Positions 1 to 6,720 of a stretch of DNA of 11,664 bases are shown here, piece by piece. Source of the stretch: an uncultured Burkholderiales bacterium (GTDB taxonomy: Bacteria; Pseudomonadota; Gammaproteobacteria; Burkholderiales; Burkholderiaceae_C). The notes below the pieces were generated by a model. That model saw nothing but the letters and a program-made list of their open reading frames with translations. It was not told the origin of the DNA and made no database searches. The stretch's first letter is position 1, and the number at the start of each line of letters is the position of its first letter. Location of the stretch: positions 1-11,664 of the forward strand of contig CAIYKK010000408.1 of assembly GCA_903926695.1 (NCBI GenBank). Direction: 5' to 3'. The position numbers and the translations under genes were made by a program.

Positions 1-1241
1 AGTCGGTCTTTGCCTTTTCCATCAAGTTCGCCAGCGGCAACCGCATCACGGCGCTCAGCTCCAAGCCGCGCAACCTGCGCGGCAAACAGGGCCGCGTGAT
101 TCTGGACGAGGCGGCATTCCACGAGGCTCAGGGCGAGATTCTGAAAGCGGCGATGGCCCTGTTGATCTGGGGCGGCGACCTGCGCATCATCAGCACGCAC
201 GACGGCGACGACAACCCGTTCAACCAGCTCATCAAGGACACGCGGGCCGGGCGCTTTCCGTACAGCGTCCACCGCTTTACCTTTGGCGAGGCGCTGGACG
301 AGGGCTTGTACGAGCGCATCTGCCTGCGCACGGGCGAAGCCTGGAGCGCCGAGGGACAAGCCGCCTGGGAGGCAAAAATCCGGGCCAACTACGGCGACGA
401 CGCCGAGGAGGAGCTGGACTGCGTGCCCAAGCACGGCAGCGGCGCTTTCCTGACCCGTGAGCTGGTCGAGGGCCAGATGCGGCGCGGCTGGCCGGTGCTG
501 CGCGACCAGCGCCCGCCCGCCTTCACGTTTGAGCCTGATGCGCGCCGAATCTCGACGATCCTGGGCTGGTGCGAGGACAACCTCAAGCCGCTGCTGGACG
601 CCTTGCCCAAGAATGAAATCAGCTTCCTGGGCGGCGACTTTGCGCGCACGGGCGACCTGAGCGCCTTTTTCCCCCTGCTGCAGCGCCAGAATCTGAGCCG
701 GTACTGCCCGTTCATCGTCGAGTTGCGCGGCATGCCGTTTCGTCAGCAACTGCAGGTGCTCTGGTACATCCTCGACCGGCTGCCGCGCTTTGTGGGTGCC
801 GGGCTGGACGGGCGCGGCCTGGGCTCGCAAATGGCCGAAGAAACGGCGCAGAAATACGGCCCCACGCGCATCCTGTGCGTGATGGCCACGCAGCCCTGGT
901 ATCTGGAGCACCTGCCGCCCTACAAGGCCGCGTTTGAAGACCGGCTCATCGAGCTGCCGATGGACGCCGACGTGCTGGCCGACCACCGGGTGCCTAGAGT
1001 CATCAAGGGCATCCCGCAGATTCCAGAGCTGCGCACCCAGGACGCGCAAAAGAAAAAGCGCCACGGCGACACCTTCATTGCCGGTTCGCTGGCCTGGTTT
1101 GCCAGCCGCACGCTGGCGGGCACCAACGACTATGGCTACGAGGCCGGGCCATCGAATCTCAGCCGCTGGGATGCGCCCGCCAATGACCGCGACAGCGACC
1201 ACGACCGCGATCTGGGCAGCTCCCAGCGCGGTGCCTGGTAA
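1..1241 (+). CDS. gp28: Mu-like terminase large subunit (gp28 type), 5' partial
   Basis: This is the ATPase/nuclease motor that docks on the portal, packages DNA and cuts it at headful. The frame is open to the left edge (first full codon at position 3), so the gene starts upstream; the GTG at 96 lies inside a conserved motif and is not the start. About 412 residues are visible, and Mu gp28 has roughly 550. Numbering visible residues from position 3, the Walker B element RVILDEAAF is near residues 31-39. The STHDGDDNPF coupling motif follows about 25 residues later. The RNase H-like nuclease shows GGDFARTGD (nt about 633-659), GAGLDGRGLG (about 798-827) and a late HGDTFIAG acidic motif (about 1062-1085). 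The Walker A lysine must lie off-window. The C-terminus is a charged D/R-rich tail. The portal gene follows after 27 nt, the standard Mu order. Confidence 0.93.
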   Translation, partial: SVFAFSIKFASGNRITALSSKPRNLRGKQGRVILDEAAFHEAQGEILKAAMALLIWGGDLRIISTHDGDDNPFNQLIKDTRAGRFPYSVHRFTFGEALDEGLYERICLRTGEAWSAEGQAAWEAKIRANYGDDAEEELDCVPKHGSGAFLTRELVEGQMRRGWPVLRDQRPPAFTFEPDARRISTILGWCEDNLKPLLDALPKNEISFLGGDFARTGDLSAFFPLLQRQNLSRYCPFIVELRGMPFRQQLQVLWYILDRLPRFVGAGLDGRGLGSQMAEETAQKYGPTRILCVMATQPWYLEHLPPYKAAFEDRLIELPMDADVLADHRVPRVIKGIPQIPELRTQDAQKKKRHGDTFIAGSLAWFASRTLAGTNDYGYEAGPSNLSRWDAPANDRDSDHDRDLGSSQRGAW

Positions 1242-1268
1242 GCCGCCCATCTAATAAGAAAGACCTGC

Positions 1269-2888
1269 ATGGCCATCCTTGACCAATTCGGCAACCCGAT
1301 TGAAAGCGCCCGCCTCGAAGAACCCCAGACGGCGCGCCTGGCGCAGCTGCGCCACGAGTTCGACAACCACCCCAGCCGTGGCCTGACGCCGCCGCGCCTG
1401 GCCAACATCCTGCAGAGTGCCGAACAGGGCGACCTGACGGCGCAGCACGAGCTGTTTATGGACATGGAGGAAAAAGACGGCCACCTGTTCAGCGAGCTGC
1501 AAAAGCGCCGCATGGCCGTGCAGCAGCTCGACTGGACTATCGTTCCGCCGAAGAACGCGACGGCGGCGGAAAAGGCCGATGCCGAGTTTGTCTGCGAGAC
1601 GCTGGAGGCGATGGAGGACTTTGGCGACGTGCTGTTTGATATGACGGACGCCATCGGCCACGGCTTTGCGCCGCTGGAAATGAGCTGGGGCCGGGTGGAC
1701 GGCTGGGATGTGCCCGTCAAGATTGAGCACCGGCCTCAAAGCTGGTTCAAGCTGGCCATGAACCCGGACATCAGCCGCAACGAGCTGCGCCTGCGCGACA
1801 ACACCGCCGACGGCGAGCGGCTGTGGGCCTTCGGCTGGCTCATGCACCAGCATCGGGCGCGCAGCGGCTATATCTCGCGCTCGGGCCTGTTTCGGGTGCT
1901 GACCTGGCCGTTTTTGTTTAAAAACTATGCGGTGCGCGACCTGGCTGAGTTTCTGGAAATCTACGGCCTGCCGCTGCGCCTGGGCACCTACAACGCCAGC
2001 GCCACCAAAGAAGACAAGGCCACGTTGCTGCGCGCCGTGGTGGGCATTGGACACGACGCGGCGGCCATCATCCCGCAGGGCATGGCCATCGAGTTCATGG
2101 ACGCGGCCAAGGGCGACAACAAATCGTTCGACGCGATGATTGCCCTGATGGAGCGGACGATGTCCAAAGCCATCCTGGGCGGCACGCTGACCAGCGGCGA
2201 GGGCACGCACGGCAGCCAGGCGCTGGGCAATGTCCACAACGAGGTGCGCAAGGACTTGCGCAATTCGGACGCCAAGCAGCTGGCCGCCACGCTGACCCGC
2301 CAGTTGATTTACCCGATTTTGGCGCTGAACAAAGGGCTGACCGATCCGCGCCGCTGCCCGCGCTTTGTGTTTGATACCCAGGAGCCGGAAGACATCAAGC
2401 TCTACAGCGAGGCCGTGCCCAAGCTCGTGGGCATGGGTATGCGCATCAAGCGCGACTGGGCGCATGACAAGCTCAAGATTCCGCTGGCCGGGCCAGATGA
2501 CGAGGTGCTGCAGCTGGCGCGCCCCGAGCTGACCGTGCCGCCCGAAGACCGCCCGGCCAATCCGCGCGCGTCCACCGGCGCGCCGCCCAGCGCCAAGCTC
2601 AAGGCCCAGCTGCCAGCCACAGCCGGTACTGATGCCGGTGAAGGCGACGAGCTGGACGACCTGAGCGCCGAGATGCTCAGCGATTGGGAGGAGGTGCTGG
2701 GCCAGACCCTGCAACCCATCCAGGCCGCGCTGGACAGCGCCAGCAGCCTGCCCGAATTCCGCGATGCGCTCGAAGGCGCATTAAGCCAGGTTGACCCGGC
2801 CCAGCTGGTCGAAATGCTGGCGCGTGGCCAGTTTGCGGCGCGCGCGTGGGGTCAGCTCAGTCAAGTCAAAAAAAGGATTGAGATATGA
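1269..2888 (+). CDS. gp29: Mu-like portal protein (gp29 type, DUF935)
   Basis: This is the portal, the ring at the unique capsid vertex through which DNA enters and leaves. The 539-aa product is close to Mu gp29 (about 510 aa). It has the DUF935 character: an N-terminal stretch with ILDQFGNPI, a helical segment with LFSELQKRRMAVQQLDW, then YGLPLRLGTY, and ILGGTLTSGEGTHGSQALG, which is typical of this family. The C-terminal 130 residues are Pro/Ala/Asp-rich, including APPSAKLKAQLPATAG, and then helical. The ATG at 1269 is preceded by only a weak purine run (AAGAAAGA, 1256-1263). The stop overlaps the next gene in an ATGA (2885-2888). In Mu the next gene is F; here four fibre-cassette genes intervene. 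The family call is firm; the ring role is family knowledge. Confidence 0.93.
   Translation: MAILDQFGNPIESARLEEPQTARLAQLRHEFDNHPSRGLTPPRLANILQSAEQGDLTAQHELFMDMEEKDGHLFSELQKRRMAVQQLDWTIVPPKNATAAEKADAEFVCETLEAMEDFGDVLFDMTDAIGHGFAPLEMSWGRVDGWDVPVKIEHRPQSWFKLAMNPDISRNELRLRDNTADGERLWAFGWLMHQHRARSGYISRSGLFRVLTWPFLFKNYAVRDLAEFLEIYGLPLRLGTYNASATKEDKATLLRAVVGIGHDAAAIIPQGMAIEFMDAAKGDNKSFDAMIALMERTMSKAILGGTLTSGEGTHGSQALGNVHNEVRKDLRNSDAKQLAATLTRQLIYPILALNKGLTDPRRCPRFVFDTQEPEDIKLYSEAVPKLVGMGMRIKRDWAHDKLKIPLAGPDDEVLQLARPELTVPPEDRPANPRASTGAPPSAKLKAQLPATAGTDAGEGDELDDLSAEMLSDWEEVLGQTLQPIQAALDSASSLPEFRDALEGALSQVDPAQLVEMLARGQFAARAWGQLSQVKKRIEI
2874..2877 (+). promoter_or_regulatory. Ribosome binding site for first cassette gene
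   Basis: AGGA lies 7 nt before the ATG at 2885, after a run of seven A residues, inside the last codons of the portal gene. It supports ATG 2885 as a real start and coupling through the ATGA overlap. Confidence 0.6.
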
Positions 2889-3259
2889 GTATTTGGTCTA
2901 TTTTTCGCTCGGGCGTCAAAAGCCCTGTTGATGGCGTTTTGTTAATCAATCCAGCCACCGGCGAGCCTGTGATGCCCGTGGCTATTGCAGCATCTGCACA
3001 AGATAACGCCGCCGTGGCTGTAGGCGACACAGCGACCGCACTGCTGGAGGCTAATCCCAGCAATATCGGCCTGCGCTTACTTAATATTGGCACCGACCCT
3101 GCGGCCATCGGCCAGGCAGGCATCACATGGACAAAGCGGGTGATCGTGCTAGACCCCGGCAGCTTGTGGATTGAAACTGAAGCGCCAAATCTCGCGTGGT
3201 TTGCCGTTTGCGATGCAGGACAAAGCGCATCTATTACGTCTCAAGAGCTGCGTAAATGA
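2885..3259 (+). CDS. Small phage structural protein of unknown function (124 aa)
   Basis: I do not recognise a named family. The product has no predicted membrane segment or signal peptide. The central part (residues about 48-80) reads like the small beta-rich structural domains found near phage tail and fibre genes: ATALLEANPSNIGLRLLNIG, then DPAAIGQAGITW, and a later LDPGSLWIETEAPN segment. That pattern (array of short strands, then Asn-Ile-Gly, then a proline/glycine turn and an acidic EAP) is what I base the structural call on. The gene overlaps the portal stop by four bases, has AGGA upstream, and overlaps the next ORF by ATGA. It heads the fibre block, so a fibre-attachment, baseplate or virion-decoration role is plausible, but this is inference from position. 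Confidence 0.75.
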   Translation: MSIWSIFRSGVKSPVDGVLLINPATGEPVMPVAIAASAQDNAAVAVGDTATALLEANPSNIGLRLLNIGTDPAAIGQAGITWTKRVIVLDPGSLWIETEAPNLAWFAVCDAGQSASITSQELRK

Positions 3260-3486
3260 GCAGCATGATCAAAAAATCCATGTATGCGCCTGTCAGCATC
3301 GACCAGGCTACCGTACTGGCCGCTGCTGCCCTTGATGCAACACAGAAAATAACCGCTTCTCAAAAAACACTTGCCAGCTATGCCATTGATGTGCATGGCT
3401 TGGCAGTTGATGACCTACTGCTGTTTAATGGTTCGGCATGGGTTAATTCTGGTAAATCAACCATTTCAGACGGAGGTAATTTCTAA
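3256..3486 (+). CDS. Small fibre-associated protein of unknown function (76 aa)
   Basis: This is a short ORF between two genes to which it is directly coupled (ATGA at the start, TAATG at the end), which argues that it is translated. ATG 3265 is an alternative start (MIKKSMYAPV). The N-terminal half contains an Ala/Thr-rich helical segment (DQATVLAAAALDATQKI, about residues 16-32). The C-terminal half contains DDLLLFNGSAWVNSG. The NGSAWVN core recurs in phage tail-fibre and tail-tip proteins, usually in repeats of the form 'xLxYNGSAWVN'. It ends in ISDGGNF, resembling the DGGTF end of the following fibre protein. It may be a fibre adaptor or a remnant of a longer fibre gene. No enzyme motif is seen. 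Confidence 0.65.
   Translation: MSSMIKKSMYAPVSIDQATVLAAAALDATQKITASQKTLASYAIDVHGLAVDDLLLFNGSAWVNSGKSTISDGGNF
3472..3477 (+). promoter_or_regulatory. Strong Shine-Dalgarno for first fibre gene
   Basis: GGAGGT lies 8 nt before ATG 3486, within the last codons of the 76-aa ORF. It is the best ribosome site in the cassette and fixes the start of the 362-aa protein. Confidence 0.8.
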
Positions 3487-4574
3487 TGACCAATACAATT
3501 CGCATCAAACGTCGCGCCAGCGGCGCGGCAGGCGCACCATCGACTCTCGCAAATGCAGAGTTGGCGTACAACGAAGTTGACGACACGCTGTATTACGGCA
3601 AAGGCACGGGTGGCGCAGGCGGTTCCGCCACCACCGCTGTGCCAATTGCCGGTAGCGGCGCGTACGTCGGCCTCACTGGCAACCAAACTATCGCTGGAAC
3701 GAAGACATTCAGCTCACCGATCACGGCGAGCGTGGCGGGTAACGCCAGCACTGCGACCGCGCTGGCCACCGCGCGCACTCTCAGTTACACGGGTGACGCC
3801 ACTGGTTCCGCCACCTTTGATGGAACTGCTAACACAGCTACCACACTGACCCTGGGTACCACTGGGGTTACCGCTGGCACATACGCCAGCGTGACCGTTA
3901 ACGCCAAGGGGCAGGTCACTGCCGGCACCAACCCGACAACTCTGGCTGGGCACGGTATCACCGATGCCGTCAATGTGTCGACATTGGGCGCAGTAAACGG
4001 TGTGGCTACGCTGGGTTCGGACGGGAAAGTCCCTGCTGGTCAGCTGCCAAGCTTCGTTGATGACGTGTTGGAATTTGCCGCGCTGGCAAACTTCCCCGCC
4101 ACTGGCGAATCCAGCAAAATCTACACTGCGCTGGACACGAACAAAATCTACCGTTGGAGCGGTTCGGTTTACATCGAGATCAGTTCTACTGCCGGTAACG
4201 CTGATAGCGCCACTAAACTCGCTACTCCTCGCACGATTACCGCGACAGGCGATGCAACTTGGTCTGTGTCGTTTGATGGTTCGGCCAATGCTTCGGCTGC
4301 GCTGACGTTGGCGGCGAGCGGCGTTACGGCTGGAACGTATGGCTCGGCCACTACGGTGCCTGTGCCAGTCGTCAACAGCAAGGGATTGATCACAGCCATC
4401 ACTACCCAAGCCATCGCATTCCCTGTCACCTCGGTGGCAAATCGCACAGGCGCAATTACGCTGGCCGCTGGGGATATTTCTGGCCTGGGCACGATGGCTG
4501 TGCAAAATGCCGCCGTAGTCGCAATCACGGGCGGCACGATTGACGGTGTTGTGTTTGACGGCGGGACTTTCTAA
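3486..4574 (+). CDS. Tail-fibre-like protein 1 (362 aa)
   Basis: This is a likely virion fibre or fibre-base protein. Residues 5-40 (IRIKRRASGAAGAPSTLANAELAYNEVDDTLYYGKG) form the short N-terminal attachment-type module seen on many phage fibres, here split by quotation: IRIKRRASGAAGAPST, then ELAYNEVDDTLYYGKG. Residues 65-79 hold GNQTIAGTKTFSSPI, a common fibre motif. Two related repeats follow, at about 82-148 and 233-306, each with GNA..AT.LAT.RT, then TGDAT, FDG.AN and SGVTAGTY-like segments. Between them, residues 188-233 carry PSFVDDVLEFAALANFPATG and NKIYRWSGSVYIEIS, another widespread fibre module. The end, AITGGTIDGVVFDGGTF, looks like a fibre terminus. The composition is Gly/Ala/Thr/Ser-rich throughout, as expected for trimeric beta-structured fibres. 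A strong SD (3472-3477) and TAATG coupling fix the start. The receptor is unknown. Confidence 0.88.
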   Translation: MTNTIRIKRRASGAAGAPSTLANAELAYNEVDDTLYYGKGTGGAGGSATTAVPIAGSGAYVGLTGNQTIAGTKTFSSPITASVAGNASTATALATARTLSYTGDATGSATFDGTANTATTLTLGTTGVTAGTYASVTVNAKGQVTAGTNPTTLAGHGITDAVNVSTLGAVNGVATLGSDGKVPAGQLPSFVDDVLEFAALANFPATGESSKIYTALDTNKIYRWSGSVYIEISSTAGNADSATKLATPRTITATGDATWSVSFDGSANASAALTLAASGVTAGTYGSATTVPVPVVNSKGLITAITTQAIAFPVTSVANRTGAITLAAGDISGLGTMAVQNAAVVAITGGTIDGVVFDGGTF

Positions 4575-4576
4575 TC

Positions 4577-6568
4577 ATGAGCGCCACAGTAAAAATGAAA
4601 CGGTCTGCTGTGGCGCTCTCAGCGCCAACAGTGGGACAACTGGCCCTGGGCGAACTTGCTATTAACACTACTGACGGCAAGCTTTTTCTCAAAAAAAGCG
4701 TCAATGGCGTTGAAAGCATCGTTGATGTAACTAAATCTCCCGATGCGCCATACACTATAAATTCTCTGAGTGTGACGGCGACGCGTCCGCCATTTACGAT
4801 AGCAAATCAATTTAACCTATTAGATGTCGCTGATGGTACCGACGGTCTGACTGGTTTTCAGGGCTGGCACAAAGTGATGGAGCTTGGCACAAGTGGCATG
4901 CGTCATCAGATTGCTTTTACCGATGACCGAATCCTTCGGTATCGTGCCAGCGGCGGAACACAGAATTGGACAAGCTGGAGTCAGATATGGGACTCCAGTA
5001 GCTTAACAAATCTGAGTCAGCTCACGAATGGTCCCGGCTATACCACTAATCTAGGTACCGTAACTGCCGTTGCTGGAACTGGCGCTATCAATTCTACTGG
5101 CGGAACTACGCCAGTAATCTCCATCGCTGCCGCTACGACGGCGCTTCCTGGAACTATGTCCAGTTCAGACAAAACCAAGCTGGATGCAATCACCGGCAGT
5201 AATACTGGCGACCAGGCCAATATCACTGGTAACGCAGGTACCGCTACCAAACTCGCTACCGCTAGAAATATCAACGGCGTACCTTTTGACGGTAGTGCTA
5301 ATATCAGCCTACCGGCAATTACATTCGTATCTAATGCATATTCGATAATGCCATTCGATTATAGCGCAACCGTAGCGTCCCCGTTTGGTGTACCGTATGC
5401 AGGTTACTACGGAACAACTTACACATACACTACTAGCAACACATCCTCTGGATTATCTGATGGTGGTACGGGTATTAGCGTGCTGCATGTTAATACGTCT
5501 TATGTTCAATCAAGTCATCATTCGCACGAACTCGGGTTTACCGACAACGATAACCTATGGATTCGTGGCAGCGCTAGTGATACTACGTGGGGCGCGTGGA
5601 CGCAAATATGGGACACGAGTAGCTTAACCAATTTGAACCAGCTCACCAATGGTCCTGGTTACACGACTAACTTGGGTACCGTAACTTCTGTTACTGGTAC
5701 TGGGGCCATAAGCGCCACCGCGGGCGCCGCTCCAGTAATTTCTATTGCTGCTGCGTCCGTAACCGTTCCAGGAACGATGTCTGCGGCTGATAAGGTGAAG
5801 ATCAACGCCGTCAGCGGGACCAATACCGGTGATGAAACCGCGGCCACCATCAAAACGAAGCTGGGCATTACCACGCTATCTGGTTCGAATACCGGGGATC
5901 AAACCAGTGTTAGTGGTAATGCCGGATCGGCTACCTCGCTAGAAACCGCGAGAGCCATTAACGGAGTGTCGTTTGACGGTACTGCTGACATCACGATTAG
6001 CGCAGTAGACTCGACTGCGCGCCAAGCCACCTCAGGAAAAGATACCAGTGGCGGATACACTGGTTTAACACTATTGAAGATAAACTTCAAGAATGTGTTA
6101 AACACATTTACGTCGTTTTGCACCAACTCCAACACCGCCGCCAGAACTTATACATTTCCCGACAAAAGCGGCACAATAGCCACGACCTCCGGGGACTCGA
6201 TCAGCGTAGTAGATCACGCCGTCACAGGCATGCTGCTTGTCAGTACGGTGGTGGCAGCGCAGAACGCTACGGTGGCGTTGCCAGTTACCTCTATCTCTGG
6301 CGGTATCATCACCACTGCGCCCGCTGCAGCCATCATCCTGACCGTGCCTACCGGCACGGCAATGTGCGCGGAAATGGGAGCGCTGTCTATCGTCGGTCAA
6401 GGGATTAGCTGGTCGATCATCAACACGTCAGCCAGCTTTGGAGCTACGCTGGCTGTGGGCACGTCGCACACCCTGGTGGGCGATAAAGTGATCGCCCCAG
6501 GTGTGTCTGCGCGGTTCACGACCGTGGAGTCGGGCGTCAATACCTGCGTCACCTATCGTATCGCTTGA
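4577..6568 (+). CDS. Tail-fibre-like protein 2 with duplicated knob unit (663 aa)
   Basis: This is the larger fibre of the pair and the likelier receptor-binding subunit. The N-terminus (VKMKRSAVALSAPTVGQLAL, then GELAINTTDGKLFLKK, residues 5-40) is the same kind of attachment module as in the preceding fibre. Residues about 57-140 and 248-347 form two knob-like units, each ending in a W..W.QIWD[ST]SSL motif (W131/W134/W138 and W338/W341/W345), reminiscent of the knob domains of R-pyocin and phage fibres. Each is followed by LTN[LN].QLTNGPGYTTNLGTVT, PGTMS..DK and TNTGD segments, then a GNAG.AT.L.TAR.INGV.FDG unit (215-247 and 444-476). Residues 518-536 hold SNTAARTYTFPDKSGTIA, common in fibre shafts. 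The last 110 residues are a beta-rich terminus (SWSIINTSASFGATLAVG, ending CVTYRIA). GGGA (4563-4566) is a modest ribosome site. The start lies 2 nt after the previous stop. Confidence 0.88.
   Translation: MSATVKMKRSAVALSAPTVGQLALGELAINTTDGKLFLKKSVNGVESIVDVTKSPDAPYTINSLSVTATRPPFTIANQFNLLDVADGTDGLTGFQGWHKVMELGTSGMRHQIAFTDDRILRYRASGGTQNWTSWSQIWDSSSLTNLSQLTNGPGYTTNLGTVTAVAGTGAINSTGGTTPVISIAAATTALPGTMSSSDKTKLDAITGSNTGDQANITGNAGTATKLATARNINGVPFDGSANISLPAITFVSNAYSIMPFDYSATVASPFGVPYAGYYGTTYTYTTSNTSSGLSDGGTGISVLHVNTSYVQSSHHSHELGFTDNDNLWIRGSASDTTWGAWTQIWDTSSLTNLNQLTNGPGYTTNLGTVTSVTGTGAISATAGAAPVISIAAASVTVPGTMSAADKVKINAVSGTNTGDETAATIKTKLGITTLSGSNTGDQTSVSGNAGSATSLETARAINGVSFDGTADITISAVDSTARQATSGKDTSGGYTGLTLLKINFKNVLNTFTSFCTNSNTAARTYTFPDKSGTIATTSGDSISVVDHAVTGMLLVSTVVAAQNATVALPVTSISGGIITTAPAAAIILTVPTGTAMCAEMGALSIVGQGISWSIINTSASFGATLAVGTSHTLVGDKVIAPGVSARFTTVESGVNTCVTYRIA
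4967..5209 (+). repeat. Intragenic fibre repeat, copy 1
   Basis: This codes residues 131-211 of the 663-aa fibre. It aligns without gaps with 5588-5830 at a constant offset of 621 nt (207 codons). For example, ATATGGG is at 4985 and 5606, and GGTACCGTAACT is at 5054 and 5675. Many third positions differ, so the duplication is old or the copies were recruited separately. Confidence 0.85.
5588..5830 (+). repeat. Intragenic fibre repeat, copy 2
   Basis: This codes residues 338-418, the partner of 4967-5209. After residue 420 this copy gains about 22 residues (TAATIKTKLGITTLSGSNTG) that copy 1 lacks, before the shared GNAG...INGV.FDG unit resumes at an offset of 229 residues. Confidence 0.85.
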
Positions 6569-6570
6569 CC

Positions 6571-6606
6571 ATGCTCAAAATTTCAGGCGTTTTGGGGCAT
6601 TTTTTT
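6571..6606 (+). terminator. Candidate intrinsic terminator after fibre 2
   Basis: ATGCTCAAAA (6571-6580) can pair with TTTTGGGGCAT (6590-6600), with one G bulge and one G-T pair, around a 9-nt loop. Seven T residues follow directly (6600-6606). It begins 2 nt past the fibre stop. The stem is A/T-rich on the loop side, so its strength is uncertain. It would lower expression of everything from F onward unless there is read-through or antitermination. Confidence 0.5.
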
Positions 6607-6720
6607 GACCTGCGGCCACAGACCCCCCGGATTTTTCTGAGCGGGGCCGCTAAACGGGTCTTAAACGCCTTGGTTTGCGAGTCTGCAAGCCATGCTCAAC
6701 TGCATTTACGCAATGGCTAA
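6571..6720 (+). CDS. Possible 49-aa ORF linking fibre 2 to F
   Basis: An ATG starts 2 nt after the fibre stop (TGACCATG). The frame stays open for 49 codons (MLKISGVLGHFFDLRPQTPR...), ending with TAA at 6718-6720. It overlaps the internal F start ATG 6713 in ATGGCTAA. This geometry would couple fibre 2 to F by translation. Against it, there is no Shine-Dalgarno, no recognised family, and the ORF runs through the terminator-like hairpin. It may be a chance frame or the relic left by cassette insertion. Confidence 0.25.
   Translation: MLKISGVLGHFFDLRPQTPRIFLSGAAKRVLNALVCESASHAQLHLRNG

Larger units (their letters stand above)
2885..6568 (+). other. Tail-fibre cassette lodged between portal and F
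   Basis: Four consecutive genes (124, 76, 362 and 663 aa) occupy the place where Mu has F directly after the portal. The junctions are ATGA, ATGA, TAATG and a 2-nt gap, so the block is read as one coupled unit continuing from the portal gene. Two members carry fibre modules. Composition differs from the flanks: by direct count, bases 4801-4860 are 25/60 G+C, against 48/60 at 2521-2580. ATA, TTA, CTA and AGA codons, rare in the head genes, appear in the block. Acquisition as a unit is an inference from gene order and composition. Confidence 0.7.

Noticed and set aside
96..98. GTG at 96 as the start of the terminase gene
   Set aside because: It is the valine of the Walker B motif and the frame is open to the left edge, with terminase-like sequence upstream.
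1251..2714. Long open frame on the - strand opposite the portal gene (487 codons)
   Set aside because: It lies wholly opposite a well-recognised portal gene, in GC-rich DNA where the mirror frame lacks stops. Its translation is His/Gln/Arg/Val-rich with no family pattern.
3486..6568. Diversity-generating retroelement target in the fibres, suggested by the Mtd-like N-terminal module
   Set aside because: There is no reverse transcriptase, no template-repeat pair and no C-type-lectin-like C-terminus in view. The template could lie outside the window, but nothing here supports it.
6605..6635. Promoter for F from TTGACC at 6605 with GATTTT near 6630
   Set aside because: The -10 match is poor (three of six) and the spacing is long. 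The TTGACC follows a T-run that fits the terminator better.
6612..6661. Inverted repeats GCGGCC/GGCCGC and AGACCC/GGGTCT after the terminator
   Set aside because: The arms interleave and have long loops, so they cannot form one simple hairpin; each is short enough to be chance.
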